From the NCBI GenBank assembly GCA_043752345.1, contig JAYUYT010000154.1:1-8363 (forward strand): a stretch of 8,363 nt of DNA, given 5' to 3'. Shown here piece by piece: positions 6,332 through 8,363 of the stretch (positions are counted from its first letter, which is position 1; every line of letters begins with the position of its first letter). The position numbers were made by a program, and so were the translations under genes. The notes below the pieces were generated by a model. The model ran no database searches. It saw only the letters and a list, made by a program, of their open reading frames with translations, and had not been told where the DNA came from. Source of the DNA: VFJL01 sp043752345 (lineage in GTDB: Bacteria > Pseudomonadota > Gammaproteobacteria > Burkholderiales > Nitrosomonadaceae).

Positions 6332-6371
6332 GGGACTGGTGGCGCGAAGCAACGCTTTGCCCGGCTCCGTA

Positions 6372-6554
6372 TGATGGGCGAGTTATCGGTGCGAGGGCGC
6401 ATAAGGCGCGTGGTTCCAGCTCTAGCGCCTCCCCCAGCCAATGCGGATCAGCAAGGCAGTCTTCCTCGGAAAAGAAGCAGAGCTGGCGGTTAGGGCCACG
6501 TTGCACGATGTGCGGCGGGACTTCGTCAAAATGGACGCGAGGTCGGCGGGGTAT
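6372..6554 (-). pseudogene. Decayed REP-associated tyrosine transposase (RAYT, IS200-like Y1 family), N-terminal remnant
   Basis: RAYTs are single-copy HUH/Y1 transposases that mobilise REP hairpins. Reading leftward from 6554, the sequence encodes IPRRPRVHFDEVPPHIVQRG followed by PNRQLCFFSEEDCL and HWLGEALE. This closely follows the usual RAYT N-terminus (MPRRPR...PHHIVQRGNNRQ.CFF..ED...). The start codon has become ATA. After about 45 residues the similarity fades: where intact proteins have a YVLMTNHVHLL-like HUH motif, this one reads LAPITRPSYG, so the metal-binding histidines are gone. The remaining ~90-110 residues, including the catalytic Tyr, are absent because the lysozyme gene begins there on the other strand. 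Upstream of the lost start are CGAGCCTGG and the tandem repeat at 6594-6627, which I believe is a usual companion of this transposase group. It is a dead relic. Confidence 0.75.
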
Positions 6555-6593
6555 GTATAGACTTTATCCTGGCCGGAAAATAAAACGAGCCTG

Positions 6594-6627
6594 GTTCCTT
6601 TAATTCTTTAGTTCCTTTAATTCTTTA
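6594..6627 (+). repeat. Two exact tandem copies of a 17-bp AT-rich repeat
   Basis: GTTCCTTTAATTCTTTA occurs at 6594-6610 and again, identically and without spacer, at 6611-6627. The core CCTTTAATTC recurs at 4356-4365, and in inverted form at 4327-4336. It lies upstream of the RAYT remnant in that gene's direction, so it is probably the REP-like repeat associated with that transposase. Confidence 0.8.
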
Positions 6628-6667
6628 TACACCGTCAATGAGCGCGAGGATCAGCTGCAATGGTTTG

Positions 6668-7243
6668 TTATGTAGCGTCGATCGTAACGACATTGCTCTG
6701 TCCAATTTCTCTCCGCAATCGGTCGATACTAAATCCTTCTCTTATCTGGTATTCCATCTGCCTTCGACAAGCCAAACTGAGTTCAAGACGTAATAAATCG
6801 ATAAACATGGCCTGGATGTATCTCTCTACGTCTTGAGGCACGTCATGCGAAATTCCGCGATGAAACAAATCCGTGCGCATCAGCTTTACAAGATCGAAGC
6901 CTAGTTCGTTCTGGACATGACCACGCGTTGCTGCGTAAGCATTAGCGAGCTTTCCTAGGATGCGGGCCGTTCGATGAGTGTCACAGAGAACTTCTATCGC
7001 GGACCAGTAGTAAAAGAATTTGGAGTTTGAAGTTTCCTGTGCCCCATGCTCGAAAAGCTCAAGAGCAAGGCAAATCCGATTGGAAATCTGTAATGACTGA
7101 TCTTGTAGTGCATCGAGAATCTCTTGAAGCTCACCAAAGTTATCATTATTGAGAAATGGGCCATCGAAAGGCTGTGGCAATTTCACAATAGGCGTTGGGG
7201 TAATCATGTTGCCGCTTGGGATTTCGACGATAGCTTCTCGCAC
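6668..7243 (-). CDS. HEPN-like domain protein, C-terminal part, probably truncated at its 5' end by an ISL3 element
   Basis: HEPN domains are small helical bundles, often RNases in toxin-antitoxin and anti-phage systems, with an R-x4-6-H motif. Counting from the GTG at 7243, the protein has 191 residues. It has helical segments around 37-66, then SKFFYYWSAIEVLCDTHRTA (74-93), reminiscent of the ALEALL helix of C-terminal HEPN domains, and LVKLMRTDLFHRGISHD (118-134) containing R123-x4-H128. It ends in a charged helical tail. Neither the GTG nor the next ATG (7207) has a Shine-Dalgarno. The coding pattern seems to continue upstream without a stop to 7294 (LIGTNFLHTLVREAIVEI), where the insertion sequence end begins. 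I infer that the N-terminal region lies beyond the element or is lost. HEPN identity rests on motif and helix pattern only. GC is lower than in the core genes at the left end. Confidence 0.55.
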   Translation of the reverse strand: MREAIVEIPSGNMITPTPIVKLPQPFDGPFLNNDNFGELQEILDALQDQSLQISNRICLALELFEHGAQETSNSKFFYYWSAIEVLCDTHRTARILGKLANAYAATRGHVQNELGFDLVKLMRTDLFHRGISHDVPQDVERYIQAMFIDLLRLELSLACRRQMEYQIREGFSIDRLRREIGQSNVVTIDAT

Positions 7244-7291
7244 GAGTGTATGCAGGAAATTAGTACCAATGAGGGCGCGGATTAAAGCGAC

Positions 7292-8363
7292 GGTTCATCG
7301 TCGTATTAACTGTGATTCTTTATTAGCCTAAGCTCATGTCTAGCTTGCCACAATGAAACAGGATTCTCGTTCGATAATTGGCGAAGTTGCGAAATCCTCG
7401 TGCATTTGCTTTGATGAGTTGAATGGCGCTATTAAATCCTTCGGCGCATGCGTTGCTTATTCTGTGCCGACTGTAGTTGAGCAAACCCGCCTCATGGCGT
7501 CTGAGCATCTTGACTATTTTTTTGATCGGCTCCAAACGACTGCGCATGGCGTTACTGGACCATGCGTCAAAGAAGCGTTTGGCAGACCCCCTGTAGTAAT
7601 AGCTCCAAAACTGAGAGAACGTTTCTTTGATACGCCATGCCCGGCTGGTCTTGAGGTTGAGTTGATTCAAAGCTCGAAACGAAACCGCCTCGGCGCTGCG
7701 CCCGTCTGCATAGGTTTTGAGCCACGCATACTTGCTACCCGTCAGTGGCGAGGTGCCCGCTTGAGACAGACGGCTGTGTTCTTGTTTGCGCACCGTATCG
7801 ACAGCTTTTCCGAGGTATTTGGCAACGTGAAACCGGTCATGGACGATGTCGGCGTGAGGGATGATCGCTTGTGTCGCGCTTATAAAAGCAGGCCACATAT
7901 CCAGGGCGACCGCTTTGACCGAGGCGCGTTGAGTCGGGCTGAGCGTTTCCAGCAGACTCTTGGCCGCTTTCAGCTTTCGCTCAGGCACCAGATCAAGCAC
8001 TCGCGAGCAGTCAATGTCAGTCAGTATACTGACGTAAGTGTGACCTCGCTCAGAACTCTTTTCATCAATCCCGAGATGGGGTACGGCTTCCTCACTGCGA
8101 CGCAACATACCTCGTTCCACAGCACTCACCATAATGCCGTTGACGGTGCTCCAGGCAAGTTGCGTGAGCTCGCAAACCCCTTTGGTGGTGGGACACACTT
8201 GCAGCAGTTTGACCACAAAGGCTTCCATCAGAAGAGTGACGCGGCTGTAGCGTTCCGCCCACGGCACAGCGAGTTCTTCGACTGTGCCGTCGCTGTATTT
8301 GAGTTGGGGTACCCGCGCTTTAATGATCGTCTCAAACTGGCAGGTATCCAAATGCCTCCACTG
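7292..8363 (-). mobile_element. ISL3-family insertion sequence, partial (one end plus most of the transposase)
   Basis: The transposase gene reads off the right edge, and its 3' end is followed by a short non-coding stretch ending near 7292. The plus strand there begins GGTTCATCGTCGTATTAACT. ISL3 ends usually begin with GG and elements duplicate 8 bases of target, so the boundary is likely at 7291-7295. The 8 bases outside it would be AAAGCGAC or TAAAGCGA. The exact terminus cannot be fixed because the other end is outside the window. The HEPN-like coding frame stops being open exactly at this boundary. Confidence 0.65.
7323..8363 (-). CDS. ISL3-family transposase (DDE), N-terminus off the window
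   Basis: This cut-and-paste transposase belongs to the ISL3 family. The 346 visible residues begin QWRHLDTCQF, the segment that follows the N-terminal zinc-binding region in this family, so about 60-70 residues lie beyond the right edge; an internal start should not be assumed. The DDE catalytic residues are visible: Asp100 in PHLGIDEKSSERGH, Asp155 in VALDMWPAFISA and Glu308 in ACAEGFNSAIQ. The conserved blocks HDRFHVAKYLGKAVDTVRKQ (175-194) and GFRNFANYRTRILFHCGKL (323-341) also fit. An HTH-like segment (GVCELTQLAWSTVNGIM) lies around 62-78. The frame is intact with a TAA at 7323-7325, so the element may be active or recently inserted. Confidence 0.93.
   Translation of the reverse strand, partial: QWRHLDTCQFETIIKARVPQLKYSDGTVEELAVPWAERYSRVTLLMEAFVVKLLQVCPTTKGVCELTQLAWSTVNGIMVSAVERGMLRRSEEAVPHLGIDEKSSERGHTYVSILTDIDCSRVLDLVPERKLKAAKSLLETLSPTQRASVKAVALDMWPAFISATQAIIPHADIVHDRFHVAKYLGKAVDTVRKQEHSRLSQAGTSPLTGSKYAWLKTYADGRSAEAVSFRALNQLNLKTSRAWRIKETFSQFWSYYYRGSAKRFFDAWSSNAMRSRLEPIKKIVKMLRRHEAGLLNYSRHRISNACAEGFNSAIQLIKANARGFRNFANYRTRILFHCGKLDMSLG

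Noticed and set aside
6344..6360. GCGAAGC-AAC-GCTTTGC hairpin just after the lysozyme gene
   Set aside because: A 7-pair stem with one G-T pair and no following T-run; could be a weak terminator but not supportable.
6640..6670. TAACAAACC after the HEPN-like stop, resembling half of an integron attC site
   Set aside because: The partner core site and the expected long imperfect palindrome are absent.
1..8363. Search by eye for CRISPR arrays, tRNA and rRNA genes
   Set aside because: No regularly spaced repeats, no cloverleaf-like segments and no rRNA-like sequence were seen.

Overview
The window looks like chromosomal DNA of a Gram-negative proteobacterium, probably a betaproteobacterium. This rests on moderate-to-high GC in the core genes, a surface-adhesin-E type secreted protein, an outer-membrane-type BON lipoprotein, and an IS200-like RAYT remnant with its typical upstream repeat. 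The assignment is an inference from gene style; no ribosomal marker is present.

Layout. Bases 1-2493 hold three minus-strand genes, read right to left: a family 6 DNA-deoxyinosine (hypoxanthine) glycosylase, a sodium-coupled DASS/SLC13 transporter starting 25 bases after it, and the N-terminal 145 residues of a GNAT acetyltransferase that runs off the left edge. A plus-strand pair of exported proteins follows (2820-3641): a BON-domain lipoprotein whose signal peptide and body are split by one extra G in a GGGG tract, and an adhesin-E family periplasmic/surface protein. An AT-rich orphan gene with an internal duplication lies on the minus strand at 3711-4133.

The most unusual part is 4323-6627. 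A metacaspase (caspase-like cysteine protease) and a peptidoglycan-binding plus goose-type lysozyme/transglycosylase protein sit 36 bases apart on the plus strand. Neither has a signal peptide. The pair is bracketed by inverted copies of a 17-base AT-rich repeat and is followed by a decayed REP-associated tyrosine transposase (RAYT) reading the other way. I suggest, as inference only, that protease and cell-wall hydrolase form one functional unit, possibly a regulated lysis module.

The right end (6668-8363, minus strand) carries the C-terminal part of a HEPN-like protein. Its 5' end appears to have been removed or separated by an ISL3-family insertion sequence, whose transposase runs off the right edge. 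Together, 3.7-8.36 kb looks like an accessory region shaped by mobile elements, attached to a more ordinary core segment on the left.
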